Shown here piece by piece: positions 1-8,586 of a DNA stretch of 64,000 nt. The notes under the pieces were generated by a model. It was not told the DNA's origin. It did not search any database and saw only the letters and a program-made list of their open reading frames with translations. Made by a program: the position numbers and the translations under genes. The number at the start of each line of letters is the position of its first letter. Within the stretch, counting starts at the first letter, position 1. Origin of the DNA: an uncultured Bryobacterales bacterium (GTDB lineage: Bacteria > Acidobacteriota > Terriglobia > Bryobacterales > UBA6623); NCBI GenBank assembly GCA_951813065.1, contig CATOTH010000001.1:843609-907608 (forward strand), written 5' to 3'.

Positions 1-488
<488 letters not shown>

Positions 489-752
489 TCGACCGCGGAG
501 GGCGCCTGCCTGAGTCGACCGGCGCTGGCTCCGTGCCAGCCCATTGGCGCGATGGCCACGGGTGTTACCCCGGAATCAGGCGGCGGAACTCCGCCCAAGG
601 GGAGGGGCGTTGAGTTGCCCGCGCTGGCTGTGGATGCGGTTCCAGGGCGAATCTCCAAAGAAAATCCGTCTCTGCCGTTGACCCACCGCCGGATGGTGGA
701 GTATGCTATCAGAACTCGGCCGAATTTCGGCCGCATCGATGGAGTACCAACA

Positions 753-1067
753 ATGAAGAGAATTCTCACCCTGCTCGTATTGACCCTTTCCGTGACCGCG
801 CTTTGTTTCGCTGGCTCGGCGACAGGTTTCGTGACGGACGCAAAGTGCGCGACTGCAGGCAAGGCCGGCGCAGAGCATGCCGGTTGCGCCAAGGGTTGCC
901 TCAAGAGCGACGACATGGCCGCGGTGATCGTGACCGAGGACGGCAAGATCTACGAAGTGGCGGACCAAGCCAAGATCAAAGAGTTTGCTGGCGAGAAGGT
1001 CACCGTCATGGGCATGATCGAGGACATGAAGATCTCCTCGATCGAGAGCGTGAAGAAGGCAAGCTGA
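753..1067 (+). CDS. Small secreted Cys-containing protein (DUF5818-like)
   Basis: A 104-residue protein with a clear signal peptide (MKRILTLLVLTLSVTALCFA). The mature part begins GSATGFVTDAKCATAG and carries three cysteines (AKC, AGCAKGC) followed by a beta-rich tail (VIVTEDGKIYEVADQ). The pattern GxVxDxxC...H.GC...C resembles the small exported proteins annotated DUF5818 that are abundant in Acidobacteriota. Their function is not established. The ATG at 753 is preferred over in-frame upstream starts because it places the signal peptide at the N-terminus. A perfect hairpin lies 59 bp after the stop, so the gene may be monocistronic. Confidence 0.72.
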   Translation: MKRILTLLVLTLSVTALCFAGSATGFVTDAKCATAGKAGAEHAGCAKGCLKSDDMAAVIVTEDGKIYEVADQAKIKEFAGEKVTVMGMIEDMKISSIESVKKAS

Positions 1068-1125
1068 CCTAGCTGTCCAAGCTCCCCTGTGCCGGGCATC
1101 AGGTCCGGCGCGGTCATAGTTCTGC

Positions 1126-1163
1126 CTCACCCACTGACGCCTGAGCTGTCGTCAGTGGGTGAG
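1126..1163 (+). terminator. Perfect 14-bp hairpin, possible terminator
   Basis: CTCACCCACTGACG at 1126-1139 is exactly complementary to CGTCAGTGGGTGAG at 1150-1163, with a 10-nt loop. It lies just after the small secreted-protein gene. No T-run follows, so it is not a textbook intrinsic terminator. It could equally be a binding site or an mRNA 3'-end stabiliser. Confidence 0.5.
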
Positions 1164-1573
1164 TGCGCGTGTATTTCGACCTTTGGCCGATGGCTGTGAC
1201 CTTGCAGCAGCGCCAAGTTAGCGGGCTCCGGTCGAGATCCACGTTTCTGGCCTCTGCCTAGCTCGTTGCGGTGGTCGCCCTAGGAGACAGATCGATGCCG
1301 TCGGCATGCCTGGAAGACTTCACGCGGCCCCTCATCTAGGTGCTGCGATCCAACGCGGCCAGTCCGCCGGGTTCAAACGGGTGCGGCATCGCCTACGGAT
1401 TGAACTCGTCAGCACGGATTGGAAATCTCCGGCCCCCAAGAGGCACTTGACCCTGCCGCCGTTTCCGCAATCCTAAGCCCCCACGTCGCGTACCTGCATT
1501 TCGAGGCAGGTTGAAAATCCTCGAGAGTCCTCGATATGATTCGAGATTCTGCACTTCGCAGACCGGGGGGGCG
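1164..1573. other. Intergenic region before sdhC, no gene seen
   Basis: No conserved reading frame was recognised between the hairpin and the sdh operon. The operon promoter should lie here, but no convincing -35/-10 pair was found by eye. Confidence 0.5.
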
Positions 1574-2377
1574 ATGGCGACTATTGATGTTCCACTGAGC
1601 AAGCGTGGATTTGGACATACCTCGCGCTCAGACGCTTGGTGGATTCAGCCGTTGACGGTCTTTCTGTGCTTCTCCGCGTTCATCGTGTATGCCACATGGG
1701 CGACATTTCAGGGTGACCACTACACGGCCGGGCCGTACCTGTCGCCGTTCTACTCACCGGAACTCTTTGGCGCGTCCGAGCATAGCTGGTTCGGTCCGAA
1801 ACCCGGCTGGTGGCCCGGGTGGTTGCCGTTCTCGCCCGCGCTATTGATTCTTTGGGCTCCTCTGGGATTCCGCCTGACCTGCTACTACTATCGCGGCGCG
1901 TATTACAAAGCCTTCTGGGCCGACCCGCCATCCTGCACCGTTGGGGAACCGCGCTCCGGCTACCGCGGCGAGCGCTCCTTTCCGCTGGTCATGCAGAACG
2001 TGCACCGCTACTTTCTCTATATCGCCCTTGGATTCATCGTCATGCTTTCCTATGACGCCTGGAAGGCGCTCTGGTTCACGGATCCCGCAACGGGATCTGT
2101 CGAATTCGGCATTGGTGTGGGCAGCATTGTGCTCGCGGTAAACGCCACGCTGCTCGCCGGCTACGCATTCGGCTGCCACTCCCTGCGCCATCTGCTGGGA
2201 GGACGGAAGGACTTGCTCTCGGGATCTCCCAACTTGGCCAAGACTTACGATTGCGTAAGCTGCCTCAACCGCCAGCACATGCGCTGGGCGTGGATGAGTC
2301 TGTTCTCGGTCGGATTCTCCGATCTCTATGTTCGCCTTTGCTCCATGGGTGTATGGACGGACTGGAGAATCCTGTAG
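1574..2377 (+). CDS. sdhC: Succinate dehydrogenase membrane anchor (SdhC-like)
   Basis: A polytopic membrane protein of 267 residues that should anchor succinate dehydrogenase in the inner membrane. About five hydrophobic segments are visible, for example TVFLCFSAFIVYATWA, FSPALLILWAPLGFRL and YFLYIALGFIVMLSYDAW. His residues in NVHRYFLY and FGCHSLRHLL are candidate heme or quinone ligands. It resembles the single large anchors found with the three-gene succinate dehydrogenases of some actinobacteria and acidobacteria rather than separate SdhC and SdhD. The start at 1574 (MATIDVPLSK) is preferred over an earlier in-frame start because it avoids a non-hydrophobic extension. The stop overlaps the proposed GTG start of sdhA, implying translational coupling. 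Confidence 0.75.
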   Translation: MATIDVPLSKRGFGHTSRSDAWWIQPLTVFLCFSAFIVYATWATFQGDHYTAGPYLSPFYSPELFGASEHSWFGPKPGWWPGWLPFSPALLILWAPLGFRLTCYYYRGAYYKAFWADPPSCTVGEPRSGYRGERSFPLVMQNVHRYFLYIALGFIVMLSYDAWKALWFTDPATGSVEFGIGVGSIVLAVNATLLAGYAFGCHSLRHLLGGRKDLLSGSPNLAKTYDCVSCLNRQHMRWAWMSLFSVGFSDLYVRLCSMGVWTDWRIL

Positions 2378-4200
2378 TGATTGAGTACGAACCAATTCAA
2401 CACGACGTCCTTGTGATCGGCGCTGGGGGCGCCGGGCTACGGGCGGCTATCGAAGCGCGTGCCCATGGCGCTTCAGTCGGTCTCGTCTGCAAGTCGCTCC
2501 TGGGCAAGGCGCACACGGTGATGGCTGAGGGGGGTATCGCCGCTTCCCTGGCGAACGTCGATGACCGCGACGACTGGATGGTGCACTTCGCCGACACCAT
2601 GCGTGGCGGTCAGTACCTGAACAACAGCCGCATGGCCGAGTTGCACGCTCGGGAAGCCCCCGCGCGGGTGCGTGAACTCGAGGCCTGGGGCGCGCTGTTC
2701 GACCGTGCCGTGGACGGGCGCATCCTGCAGCGGAACTTCGGCGGCCATGCCTATCCCCGCCTGGCGCACGTCGGGGACCGCACAGGCCTGGAGATGATTC
2801 GCACGCTCCAGGACTACGCCGTGCACCAAGGAATTGACGACCACATGGAGTGCGCCGTGATCGAACTACTTACGGATGGCGACCGCGTGGTCGGCGCTTT
2901 TGCGTTCGACCGGGATCGTGGCACGTTCAAGGTCTTTCATGCCAAGGCGGTCGTGCTGGCGACCGGAGGTGTCGGCAAGGCGTTTCGAATCACGAGCAAC
3001 AGCTGGGAATACACCGGCGATGGTCACGCCCTGGCGTACCGCGCTGGCGCGGCGCTCATCGACATGGAGTTCGTCCAGTTCCACCCGACAGGCATGGTCT
3101 GGCCTCCGAGTGTTGCGGGTATCCTGGTGACCGAAGGCGTTCGAGGGGAAGGCGGCGTGCTGCGGAACTCGCGCGGCGAGCGGTTCATGTTCGGCGACAT
3201 CCCGCCGCTTTATCGCAATTCGACGGCCGACAGCGAGGAGGAGGGCTGGCGCTATACCCAAGGCGACAAGGACGCGCGACGGCCTCCGGAGTTGTTGACT
3301 CGCGACCACGTGGCGCGCTGCATCGTGCGCGAGATCAAAGAGGGCAGGGGAAGTCCGCACGGAGGTGTATTTCTTGACATCGCCTGGATCAAGGAGAGGC
3401 TTCCCAACGCTGCGGAGCACATCAAGCGAAAGCTGCCCAGCATGTATCACCAGTTCAAGGAGCTCGCCGGCATCGATATTACCGAGCAGCCGATGGAAGT
3501 CGGTCCCACCACGCATTACGTGATGGGCGGTGTGCGAGTGGATGCGGACTCGCAAATGTCTGACGTGCCCGGGCTTTTTGCAGCGGGAGAGTGCGCAGGC
3601 GGGCTGCACGGAGCCAATCGCCTGGGAGGCAATTCCCTTTCCGACCTCCTGGTATTCGGCAAACGCGCTGGAGAGTACGCTGCTCGCTTCGCACGCGAGA
3701 ACGCGGGCGGCCAGATCTCTGCCGATCAGGTTGCGGAGGTGGCGCGAGTGGCGCTAGAGCCGTTTGACCGAGGCGTCGACGCGGAGAGCGCGGAAAACCC
3801 ATTTGCAATTCAGCACGATCTTCAAGATTTGATGCAGGAGCAGGTGGGGATCGTCCGCAACGAGCGCGACCTGCAGGACGCGCTGGAAGCCATTGACCGC
3901 CTGCGCGACCGGACGGGCCGCGTTGCCGTGAGCGGAAATCGGGAGTACAACCCTGGCTGGCACACGGCTTTGGACCTCAGGAATCTCCTCACCTTCTCGG
4001 AAGTGATCGCCCGGGCGGCCTTGGAACGGCAGGAGAGTCGAGGCGCACACACCCGGCTCGACTTTCCGGACAAGGACGAGACCTACGGGAAATTGATCAT
4101 CGCGATTCGCAGGGACGCAGATGGTGGTCTCACGGTCTCGCGCGAGCCGACCGCGCCGATCTCGGATGAACTGCAGCAAATCATCGACGCAAGGAAGTGA
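2377..4200 (+). CDS. sdhA: Succinate dehydrogenase/fumarate reductase flavoprotein subunit
   Basis: The FAD subunit oxidises succinate to fumarate and passes electrons to the iron-sulfur subunit. Near the N-terminus is the dinucleotide-binding motif VLVIGAGGAGLRAAIEA, then AHTVMAEGGIAAS, whose His is the usual site of covalent FAD attachment. The FHPTG substrate motif, GGVRVD and the C-terminal FAD contact NRLGGNSLSDLLVFG are present. From GTG 2377 the protein has about 607 residues, typical for the family. GTG 2377 has GGAG about ten bases upstream. An in-frame ATG at 2353 would overlap sdhC by 25 bases but has no clear ribosome site. sdhB starts 11 bases after the stop. Confidence 0.93.
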   Translation: MIEYEPIQHDVLVIGAGGAGLRAAIEARAHGASVGLVCKSLLGKAHTVMAEGGIAASLANVDDRDDWMVHFADTMRGGQYLNNSRMAELHAREAPARVRELEAWGALFDRAVDGRILQRNFGGHAYPRLAHVGDRTGLEMIRTLQDYAVHQGIDDHMECAVIELLTDGDRVVGAFAFDRDRGTFKVFHAKAVVLATGGVGKAFRITSNSWEYTGDGHALAYRAGAALIDMEFVQFHPTGMVWPPSVAGILVTEGVRGEGGVLRNSRGERFMFGDIPPLYRNSTADSEEEGWRYTQGDKDARRPPELLTRDHVARCIVREIKEGRGSPHGGVFLDIAWIKERLPNAAEHIKRKLPSMYHQFKELAGIDITEQPMEVGPTTHYVMGGVRVDADSQMSDVPGLFAAGECAGGLHGANRLGGNSLSDLLVFGKRAGEYAARFARENAGGQISADQVAEVARVALEPFDRGVDAESAENPFAIQHDLQDLMQEQVGIVRNERDLQDALEAIDRLRDRTGRVAVSGNREYNPGWHTALDLRNLLTFSEVIARAALERQESRGAHTRLDFPDKDETYGKLIIAIRRDADGGLTVSREPTAPISDELQQIIDARK

Positions 4201-4211
4201 GGAGAACGGAC

Positions 4212-4952
4212 ATGGCAAAGGCGACATTCCGGATTTGGCGGGGCAAAGCGGACTCGGGCGAATTTCGCGACTACAACTGTGAAATCTCTGAGGGCATGGT
4301 TGTGCTGGATGCCGTGCACAAGATCCAGGCTGAGCAGGCCAGTGATTTGGCTGTCCGCTGGAATTGCAAGGCCGGCAAATGCGGGTCCTGTTCGGCGGAA
4401 ATCAACGGATCCCCACGGCTGCTATGCATGACTCGTCTGGACCAGCTTCCTCTGGACAAGCCCATCACGATCGAGCCCATGCAGGCCTTCCCGGTTGTCA
4501 AGGACCTGGTGACGGATGTCTCCTGGAACTTCGAGGTGAAAAAGCGAATCAAGCAGTTCGCCCCGCGACCGGCCGACGCCGAGGACGGAACTTGGCGAAT
4601 ACTGCAGCGCGATGTGGACCGCGTGCAGGAGTTTCGCAAATGCATTGAGTGCTTTCTCTGCCAGGACGTTTGTCACGTCCTGCGGGAGCACCATTTGCAC
4701 GACCAATTCATCGGACCGCGATTCCTGGTGTATGCGGCGGCGCTCGAGATGCACCCTCTCGATACCGAAAACCGGGTCGGAGAACTCCGGGAGACCGACG
4801 GCATCGGGTACTGCAACATTACGAAATGTTGCACGAACGTCTGCCCGGAACACATCACGATCACCGACAATGCGATCATTCCGCTCAAGGAGAGGGTCGT
4901 GGATGAGTTTTATGACCCATTGCGGAAGATTTTCCGCGTATTCCAGAAATAG
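4212..4952 (+). CDS. sdhB: Succinate dehydrogenase/fumarate reductase iron-sulfur subunit
   Basis: The electron-transfer subunit, 246 residues. The N-terminal ferredoxin domain has the [2Fe-2S] cluster motif NCKAGKCGSCSAEI and a later LLCMTRLD. The C-terminal domain has CIECFLCQDVCHV and CNITKCCTNVCPEHI, which bind the [4Fe-4S] and [3Fe-4S] clusters. The ATG at 4212 is preceded by GAGGAG at good spacing and is favoured over an in-frame GTG at 4197. It is the last gene of sdhCAB. The three-gene order with a single large anchor protein is consistent throughout. Confidence 0.93.
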   Translation: MAKATFRIWRGKADSGEFRDYNCEISEGMVVLDAVHKIQAEQASDLAVRWNCKAGKCGSCSAEINGSPRLLCMTRLDQLPLDKPITIEPMQAFPVVKDLVTDVSWNFEVKKRIKQFAPRPADAEDGTWRILQRDVDRVQEFRKCIECFLCQDVCHVLREHHLHDQFIGPRFLVYAAALEMHPLDTENRVGELRETDGIGYCNITKCCTNVCPEHITITDNAIIPLKERVVDEFYDPLRKIFRVFQK

Positions 4953-5327
4953 GTATCTGCTGCTGCTCGCTCGTGGGGCCTGCCGGGACCGCCGCGAGCG
5001 GACCAGCTGGATGTCGCCATCGTCCCGGTTGCCATGCCTCCGGACGGCGGCACTTCCTTTGGTGCTGCCGCTTGCATCGGTTGGCCCGCCTTGGCGGGCT
5101 GCACGAACGCTTCGGCTGCGATCTTCGTCTCAACCAAGCTCGCGCATTTGCGACGTCTCCCGCTAGGCCGCCAGGAATGTGCCTGACCCGACTGCTCGGT
5201 GGCCAACTCGCTCGACGCCGAAGGCTTCGGAAGCCGGACCGGCACGTCGGACTGCGAAGCCGCGCGCCCGGGGGGTATTCAGTGTGGACTACAGCTCTGA
5301 AATGAGTGCCGACCGCTTCCTGGCGGT
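4953..5327. other. Intergenic region between sdhB and mutY
   Basis: About 375 bases without a recognisable gene. A short GC-rich inverted repeat (CCCGCC-TTG-GCGGG, near 5087-5100) could help end sdh transcription. Nothing else is supported. Confidence 0.4.
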
Positions 5328-6389
5328 TTGCGAGGGCGTGTGACGCCGCCCCTGGCTGACCGCGTGCGGGAACTGCTGGAGTGGTTCCTCGTGAATCGCA
5401 GGAACTTGCCGTGGCGCTACACCAGGGATCCTTACCGGGTTTGGGTTTCGGAGGTGATGCTGCAGCAAACCCGGGTCGAGACGGTGCTTGCGTTCTACGG
5501 CAGGTTCATTGAGGCCTATCCCACCGTGGACGCTCTCGCTGCTGCTCCCCGTCACGAGGTTCTAGCGAGTTGGGCGGGTCTTGGGTACTACCGTCGGGCG
5601 AGCATGTTGCACGCGGCCGCTCGGCAAGTGGTGGAGGTCCACGCCGGACGCTTTCCGTCGGAGTACGACTCGATCAAGCGTCTCCCAGGGATCGGCGAGT
5701 ACACGGCGGCGGCGGTTTCGAGCATCGCCTTTGACGAGCCTCGGGCGGCGATGGATGGCAATGCTTACCGTGTCTTGGCACGGCTCGCTGACGACCGCCG
5801 GGACATACGCGGTGCAGCGCCCCGGAAGGCTTTGCGGAATCTCGCGCAACGGCTGATGGACGCGACTCGGCCGGGCGAGCGAGGCGATTTCAGCGAGGCC
5901 CTGATGGAACTCGGGGCGACCCTTTGCGTCCCGCGGGTTCCCCGGTGTGACGCCTGTCCCTGGGTGTCCTCATGTGCCGGGCACGCAGCTGGCACGGCAC
6001 CATCGCTGCCGGTGAAGGCACCGCGACGCCCGCCCCGGAGGACCGAGATCGCAGTTGTCGTGATTCAGTACGACGGCCGGGCACTCATGCGCCAACGGCC
6101 CCCTGACGCCTCCATCATGCCCGGATTCTGGGAGTTGCCAAACGCCGCAGGACTGGCGATCCTCTTGCGAGAGCTCGGCATGCCCGCCGATGCCCGGCTG
6201 TATTCCGCCGGCACGTTCTCGCATGCCATCACCGACACCCTCTATACCTGCCATGTGTACGAGGCGACATCCTCTGGGGACTTGCCGGACGGCTATCGGT
6301 GGGTGGCACTCGCCCAGGCCCGGGAGATTCCGATCACGACCATCAGCGCCAAGGCGCTGGCAGCGCTCTCTCTGGCCGAACCGGGCTGA
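5328..6389 (+). CDS. mutY: A/G-specific adenine DNA glycosylase
   Basis: MutY removes adenine mispaired with 8-oxoguanine in base-excision repair. The helix-hairpin-helix glycosylase domain covers the first two thirds: the catalytic-Glu region EVMLQQTRVETV, the HhH RLPGIGEYTAAAVSS, and the catalytic Asp in MDGNAYRVLAR. The [4Fe-4S] cluster motif is CVPRVPRCDACPWVSSC. The C-terminal third looks like the NUDIX-related domain that recognises 8-oxoG. At 353 residues it is a normal length. The start is uncertain: TTG 5328 and GTG 5340 are both in frame, and neither has a good ribosome site. It converges with the amidase gene, only 16 bases separating the two stops. Confidence 0.92.
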   Translation: MRGRVTPPLADRVRELLEWFLVNRRNLPWRYTRDPYRVWVSEVMLQQTRVETVLAFYGRFIEAYPTVDALAAAPRHEVLASWAGLGYYRRASMLHAAARQVVEVHAGRFPSEYDSIKRLPGIGEYTAAAVSSIAFDEPRAAMDGNAYRVLARLADDRRDIRGAAPRKALRNLAQRLMDATRPGERGDFSEALMELGATLCVPRVPRCDACPWVSSCAGHAAGTAPSLPVKAPRRPPRRTEIAVVVIQYDGRALMRQRPPDASIMPGFWELPNAAGLAILLRELGMPADARLYSAGTFSHAITDTLYTCHVYEATSSGDLPDGYRWVALAQAREIPITTISAKALAALSLAEPG

Positions 6390-6405
6390 CCGCTCGAGTT
6401 GGCAG

Positions 6406-8124
6406 CTAGTCGCGCTGTGCGGACCCTGCGGATAGGGAGGTGCGAACCGTGGGTGTTCCGAGCGAAGTGGCGTATTCGGCGATGCCTTTGAACAGGTGTT
6501 CGGCGACCTCCTGGCGGAAACCGGACTGCTTCAGGAGGCCTTCATCGGACCGATTGCTGATGAATCCGATCTCCGCCAGCACTGCAGGCATCTGCGCGCC
6601 GACGAGCACGACAAACGGTGCCTTGCGGATGCCCCGGTTCCGGATGCTGGAGGAATGCTTTGACACTCCTTCGTGAAGCCTCTCCTGGACTCGCTTCGCG
6701 AACTCCCGCGATTCTTCGGTCTTTTCGCCGAACGCGATCTTTGCAACCAGGTCCTCAAGGTCGTGGATTGAACTGCTGGCCGCGGCGTTCTCTAGCGAGG
6801 CCACGCTCAATTCCCACGAATCCGACGTGAGGCTCAGGTAGTAGGTCTCGATGCCGCGAACCTTCGAACTGGGTGCCGAATTGCAATGGATCGAGATCAT
6901 CAGGTCCGCTTTTCGCGAGTTCGCGATTTGCGGACGTTCCTCCAGAGGCACGAACACGTCCGATTGCCGGGTATAGATCACTTCCGCTCCCAGCCGCCCC
7001 TCTAGGAGCTTGCCAAGCCGCTGGGAGATGTCGAGCACGACGTCCTTTTCACGCAACCCTCCCGGCCCGATGGAGCCGGTGTCATGGCCTCCATGCCCCG
7101 CATCGACCAGGATCGTGCCGAGCTTGAGCCCGAGCGCCCGGGTCAGGCTGTGCTTTCCGTCGGCGGTTGTGTCGGCAGCGCGTGGCGGCTTGAGTTCGGT
7201 GTGGCCCGGATCCAACGCCTGCACGGTGCGGGGCGATCGGGGAGCGCCGGCGCCTCGGACATCGAGGACGAATCGAGTCGGATTGTCCAGCCAGAACACA
7301 TCGAAGGATGTGGGCCGCTTCAAGTCGAGTACAAGCCGCGCCTTGTTCCCGCGGTTTTGCGCCAGGCGCGCAGTGGAAAGCAACGTATCGGCGACCACCA
7401 CCTGGACCCCTTTGATCAAAGACTTGGACATAATGCTGCCGAACAGGTCGATATAGAGTCTGTCCGGGCGGCTTAGCCGGTCGTACTTGAGGGCCGTCTT
7501 TCCGTCCATCTCCAGCACGATTCGTGTTCCGTCGGAGTAGCTGTGATGGCGGATTTTCGAAATCGAGACCAAGCCCGCCCCCCGCGTCTGGTAACCCGAA
7601 GGTTGCACGACAGAGCCCGCTTCGTGCTCCGCATCGGACAGCGCTGCCTTGACCACTCTCCCGCCATCGGCGGGCGCACTCGTTCCACCTGCTGCGGTTG
7701 CGGCAGTCGCGGGCAGGCCGCCCAGTTCGGCTGCCATCGCGAGGGCCTCTTGCCGATGGCCGCTGGACGGGTATTCGCGCGCCATGAACTCATAGGCTTC
7801 ACGCGCTTTCTGGTGGTACCGATCCTGCTGGAATCGCTCTGCCATCGCCTGGTAGAGTTCGCCGATTGCGAGGAGGGCGTCGTCGCAGTAGCCGCTCGAA
7901 GGGTCGGTTCTGTGGACGGCCTCGAACGCGGAGATGACAACTTCGTACTGGCGCGGTCGCAGTTCGGGACCCGGGACGTGCCGCAGGTCTTCGTACAGCT
8001 GTTCCGCAGCTTTGAAGCGCTTGGCGGCCGTTTCCCGCTTGGACGCAGCAAGTACTGGCAATTGCGTGCAGAGCGCGATCAGCAGCGCTCCGGCGGTTGG
8101 CAGAAACAACGCGGTCCGGATCAT
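6406..8124 (-). CDS. N-acetylmuramoyl-L-alanine amidase with AMIN domain
   Basis: A periplasmic Zn-dependent amidase that cleaves the amide between N-acetylmuramic acid and the stem peptide, probably in daughter-cell separation (AmiC/AmiB type). The signal peptide is MIRTALFLPTAGALLIALC. A helical, TPR-like stretch follows, then an AMIN domain around ISKIRHHSYSDGTRIVLEMD, which targets AmiC to the septum in known cases. The C-terminal Amidase_3 domain has metal and catalytic motifs ILVDAGHGGHDTG, REKD and MISIHCNS. The start at 8124 (572 residues) has a good AAGGTGAAGGA ribosome site; an earlier in-frame start 33 bases upstream lacks this and would displace the signal peptide. Confidence 0.92.
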   Translation of the reverse strand: MIRTALFLPTAGALLIALCTQLPVLAASKRETAAKRFKAAEQLYEDLRHVPGPELRPRQYEVVISAFEAVHRTDPSSGYCDDALLAIGELYQAMAERFQQDRYHQKAREAYEFMAREYPSSGHRQEALAMAAELGGLPATAATAAGGTSAPADGGRVVKAALSDAEHEAGSVVQPSGYQTRGAGLVSISKIRHHSYSDGTRIVLEMDGKTALKYDRLSRPDRLYIDLFGSIMSKSLIKGVQVVVADTLLSTARLAQNRGNKARLVLDLKRPTSFDVFWLDNPTRFVLDVRGAGAPRSPRTVQALDPGHTELKPPRAADTTADGKHSLTRALGLKLGTILVDAGHGGHDTGSIGPGGLREKDVVLDISQRLGKLLEGRLGAEVIYTRQSDVFVPLEERPQIANSRKADLMISIHCNSAPSSKVRGIETYYLSLTSDSWELSVASLENAAASSSIHDLEDLVAKIAFGEKTEESREFAKRVQERLHEGVSKHSSSIRNRGIRKAPFVVLVGAQMPAVLAEIGFISNRSDEGLLKQSGFRQEVAEHLFKGIAEYATSLGTPTVRTSLSAGSAQRD

Positions 8125-8354
8125 TCCTTCACCTTCTCCGAATGATCGAGCGGGCAAATGCGCCAGTCTTCTTCTACTCTAGCTGGGAATTGTACGACCA
8201 GTTTCGGCCCTCTCGAGCTGTCGCGTTTCAGGGCGCCTTGGAAGGCCGCCGCCCGGTTGTCCGAGCGCGGCCCGCCGACGGACTCGGCGCTCGCTGCCAA
8301 GAGCGCGAGAACAGACTCTGGAGTGGCTCTTGCCCGCACCATCTAGCCACTTAG

Positions 8355-8375
8355 AACATTACCATAAGTAATGTT
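8355..8375. promoter_or_regulatory. Short dyad between divergent genes
   Basis: AACATTA at 8355-8361 and TAATGTT at 8369-8375 form a perfect 7-bp dyad with a 7-base spacer in an AT-rich patch. It lies between the amidase and the receptor gene, so it could be an operator. No regulator is identified. Confidence 0.35.
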
Positions 8376-8469
8376 TGCAAGGATAGCGGGATTCCGGCCT
8401 CATCCCGACAGATTCGAAGTTCGATTCGATCACGGCGTATGAACCGAACCCCGAACTTGTCCGGGCCTG

Positions 8470-8497
8470 TGGACAAGTGTGCAGGATAAGGTACAAT
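8470..8497 (+). promoter_or_regulatory. Candidate sigma-70-type promoter for the TonB receptor gene
   Basis: TGGACA (8470-8475) and TACAAT (8492-8497) are each one base from consensus and are separated by 16 bases. They would give a leader of about 80 bases before the TTG start at 8587. Confidence 0.5.
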
Positions 8498-8586
8498 CGA
8501 GGTCGAATTCTCAGCAGGTCCGTCGGGGGTCGAATCTGAACTGCTGAGTTTGTCAAGCCTCGGACGGACAAGATCGGAGGCAAATC